Shown in pieces: positions 59,972-64,000 of a DNA stretch of 64,000 nt. Below the pieces are notes generated by a model, which saw only the letters and a program-made list of their open reading frames with translations, was not told the origin of the DNA and did not search any database. The stretch comes from Polymorphobacter megasporae. GTDB lineage: Bacteria > Pseudomonadota > Alphaproteobacteria > Sphingomonadales > Sphingomonadaceae. Every line of letters starts with the position of its first letter. The stretch's first letter is position 1. The stretch spans positions 2,852,001 to 2,916,000 of the forward strand of contig NZ_CP081848.1 in assembly GCF_018982885.2 (NCBI RefSeq). The letters are read 5' to 3'. The position numbers and the translations under genes were made by a program.

Positions 59972-60918
59972 GCCTGTCGCTTTCACAAATGGCCGAGGCC
60001 GGACTCGCGCTTAATGCGCCGCTCTATGCCGATGTGCCGGGCGACATTGCAGTGTCGTTCGAGTTCTTCCCGCCGAAGACCGAAGCGATGGAGCGGACGT
60101 TGTGGGAGTCGGTGGAGGCGTTGACCCCGCTCGCACCGAGCTTCGTCTCGGTGACCTATGGCGCGGGCGGGACGACGCGCGAACGGACCCACGCCACCGT
60201 CGCCCGCATCGCCCGCGAGACGCCGCTCAAGGCCGCCGCGCACCTGACTTGCGTCGATGCCTCGCGCGATGAGATCGACGCGGTCGCGCGCGATTACTGG
60301 GAGGCGGGGGTTCGCCACATCGTCGCGCTCCGCGGCGACCCGCCGCGCGCTGGCGAGAAGTTCACAGCGCACCCCGACGGCTACGCCAGCGCCGCCGAGC
60401 TCGTCGCCGGATTGAAGCGCGTCGCCGACTTCGAGATCTCGGTCTCGGCTTATCCCGAAATGCACCCCGACGCGCGCTCGCCGACCGACGACATCGATAA
60501 CCTCAAGCGCAAGCTCGACGCTGGGGCGACACGGTCGATCACCCAGTTCTTCTTCGAACCCGACACGTATTTCCGCTTCCGCGATGCCGCCGCCGCCGCT
60601 GGCATCACCGCGCCGATCGTCCCGGGCATCCTGCCGGTGAGCAACTTCGCGATGCTGAGCAAGATGGCGGGCAGCTGCAACACCGCGGTTCCGCCGTGGC
60701 TCGCGCGGCTGTTCAACGGCCTCGACGACAAGCCCGCGACGCGGCAGCTCGTGGCGGCGACCGTCGCCGCCGAACTCTGCCGCCGCCTGTACGCAGGCGG
60801 GGTCCGCGATCTTCATTTCTACACGCTCAACCGCGCCGAGCTGAGCTACGCGATCTGCCACATGCTTGGCCTGCGCCCGGTCGAGGCCGCCGCTATCCCT
60901 CAGGAACTCGCAGCATGA
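59968..60918 (+). CDS. metF: Methylenetetrahydrofolate reductase
   Basis: A 316-residue FAD enzyme making 5-methyl-THF for methionine synthase. SFEFFPPKTEAMERTLW is the N-terminal signature with the catalytic Glu; SVTYGAGGTTRERTH and VALRGDPPRAGE follow. HPDARSPTDDIDNLKRKLDAGATRSITQFFFEP (given as RKLDAGA and ITQFFF) is also conserved. ATG 59968 overlaps the regulator stop; the stop overlaps the next gene. Confidence 0.94.
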   Translation: MSLSLSQMAEAGLALNAPLYADVPGDIAVSFEFFPPKTEAMERTLWESVEALTPLAPSFVSVTYGAGGTTRERTHATVARIARETPLKAAAHLTCVDASRDEIDAVARDYWEAGVRHIVALRGDPPRAGEKFTAHPDGYASAAELVAGLKRVADFEISVSAYPEMHPDARSPTDDIDNLKRKLDAGATRSITQFFFEPDTYFRFRDAAAAAGITAPIVPGILPVSNFAMLSKMAGSCNTAVPPWLARLFNGLDDKPATRQLVAATVAAELCRRLYAGGVRDLHFYTLNRAELSYAICHMLGLRPVEAAAIPQELAA

Positions 60919-61975
60919 TCAAGTCCACCGCGGCTGCGCGCCTTCGCGACGAGGCAGCCAAGCGCGTCCTCATCACCGATGGCGCATTTGGCACGATGAT
61001 CCAATCGTACAAATTGACCGAGGCCGATTATCGCGGCGACTATGACCTGACCGACGACCAGAAGGGCAATAACGACCTGCTCGTGCTGACCCGCCCCGAC
61101 GTCATCGACGCGATCACGCGTGCCTATTTCGACGCCGGGTCGGACATCGTCTCGACCAACACCTTCAACGCCAACACCATCAGCCAGGGCGATTACAACG
61201 CCGTCCATCTGGTCCGCGAAATGAACCTCGCGGCGGCGCGGATCGCGCGCACCGCTGCCGACGATTACGAAGCCAAGGATGGCCGCCCGCGCTTCGTCGC
61301 CGGGGCGGTCGGGCCGACCAACAAGACGCTGTCGCTATCCCCCGACGTCAATGATCCGGGCTATCGCGCGGTCGACTTCGACGAGGTTAAGGCAGTTTAC
61401 GCCGACCAGGCGGCGGCGCTGCTCGACGGCGGCTGCGACTTCATTTTGATCGAGACGATCTTCGACACGCTCAACGCCAAGGCGGCGATCGTCGCGGTGA
61501 TGGAGCTTGCCGAGGAACGCGGTACCGAGATTCCGCTGATGATCTCGATGACGATCACCGACATGTCGGGGCGCAACCTGTCGGGCCATTCGGTCGAGGC
61601 GTTCTGGTACACCGTCCGCCATTCGCAGCCGCTGACGATCGGCCTCAACTGTGCATTCGGTGCCGACCTGCTCCGCCCGCACGTCCAGGCGCTCAGCCCG
61701 ATCGCCGACGCCTTGGTCATGGTCTACCCGAACGCCGGGCTTCCCAATGACCTCGGCGAATATGACGAGCACCCGCACACGACCGGCGAGTTCATCGGCG
61801 AATGGGTCGCGCAGGGGCTGGTCAACATCGTCGGCGGCTGCTGCGGCTCGACGCCCGCGCACATCGCCGCGATGGCGAAGGCCGTCGCGGGCAAGCCGGT
61901 TCGCGCAATCCCGAGTCCTGCGCCGTCGCTGCGTCTGGCAGGGCTCGACCCGATGGTCATGGCAGAGGCAGCATA

Positions 61976-61976
<1 letters not shown>
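60915..61976 (+). CDS. metH: Methionine synthase, homocysteine-binding half
   Basis: A 353-residue protein equal to the N-terminal homocysteine S-methyltransferase module of Met[12 protein letters not shown] starts the barrel; zinc ligands are Cys246 in GLNCAFGA and Cys309/Cys310 in VGGCCGSTP. In E. coli this and the other modules are one 1227-residue chain; here a stop and a new GTG one base apart split it. It needs the second subunit to work. ATG 60915 overlaps metF by ATGA. Confidence 0.92.

Positions 61977-64000
<2,024 letters not shown>

Overview
This 64 kb window is chromosomal DNA of a GC-rich alphaproteobacterium. The gene families and gene order point to Sphingomonadales: a split methionine synthase, an rpsB-to-fabZ operon without lpxD or lpxA, and an exosortase locus of the type found in sphingomonads. 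Genus cannot be fixed from the sequence alone. Genes are packed tightly, with many ATGA, GTGA and TGATG overlaps. No insertion sequence, prophage, integrase, rRNA operon or CRISPR array was seen.

Layout. (1) 1-13.5 kb is housekeeping: the tail of methylmalonyl-CoA epimerase, an alpha/beta hydrolase, a GNAT acetyltransferase, a DUF1285/CoA-pyrophosphatase/CCA-transferase operon, convergent parC, a FadL-type porin, recO, an exported protein, a second GNAT and dnaE. (2) 13.6-16.3 kb holds a PafA-type alkaline phosphatase and a divergent TonB-like protein. (3) 16.4-27.4 kb is the long translation/envelope operon rpsB-tsf-pyrH-frr-uppS-cdsA-dxr-rseP-bamA-ompH-fabZ, with a large palindromic repeat between rpsB and tsf. 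(4) 27.5-33.5 kb has an MHS-type transporter, lon with a clear terminator, an HU protein, tRNA-Val(CAC), a DUF1345 membrane protein and a small His-rich exported protein.

(5) 33.6-51.2 kb is an exopolysaccharide/exosortase locus. The leftward arm carries an AAA ATPase, a GT2 glycosyltransferase, an EpsD-type lipoprotein PPIase, a flippase, an FrhB-like iron-sulfur protein and rfbA-C-D-B for dTDP-L-rhamnose. The rightward arm carries an EpsL-like beta-barrel, a Wza-type export protein, a Wzz-type chain-length protein, an EpsG ATPase with an abnormal P-loop, an exosortase, EpsI, and a polyprenyl-phosphate sugar transferase. A small membrane protein, probably the exosortase accessory, lies convergent to epsI. 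Together these can make the rhamnose donor, start the repeat unit on undecaprenyl phosphate, flip it, polymerise and export it. Exosortase substrates are not encoded here.

(6) 51.2-64 kb has a DUF885 hydrolase, sppA, the HrcA/CIRCE-type groES-groL operon, two facing terminators, two small lipoproteins with mlaA, and a methionine-cycle operon: an ArsR-methyltransferase fusion regulator (SahR-like) with an AT-rich palindromic operator, then metF, the homocysteine-methyltransferase half of methionine synthase, and the cobalamin half, which runs off the end.

I found no convincing wholly new system. The points most worth a second look are the exosortase/EPS locus with its FrhB-like redox protein and degenerate EpsG P-loop, the SahR-type operator over an apparently leaderless start, the rpsB-tsf palindrome, and the Cys-containing insertion in the MHS transporter.
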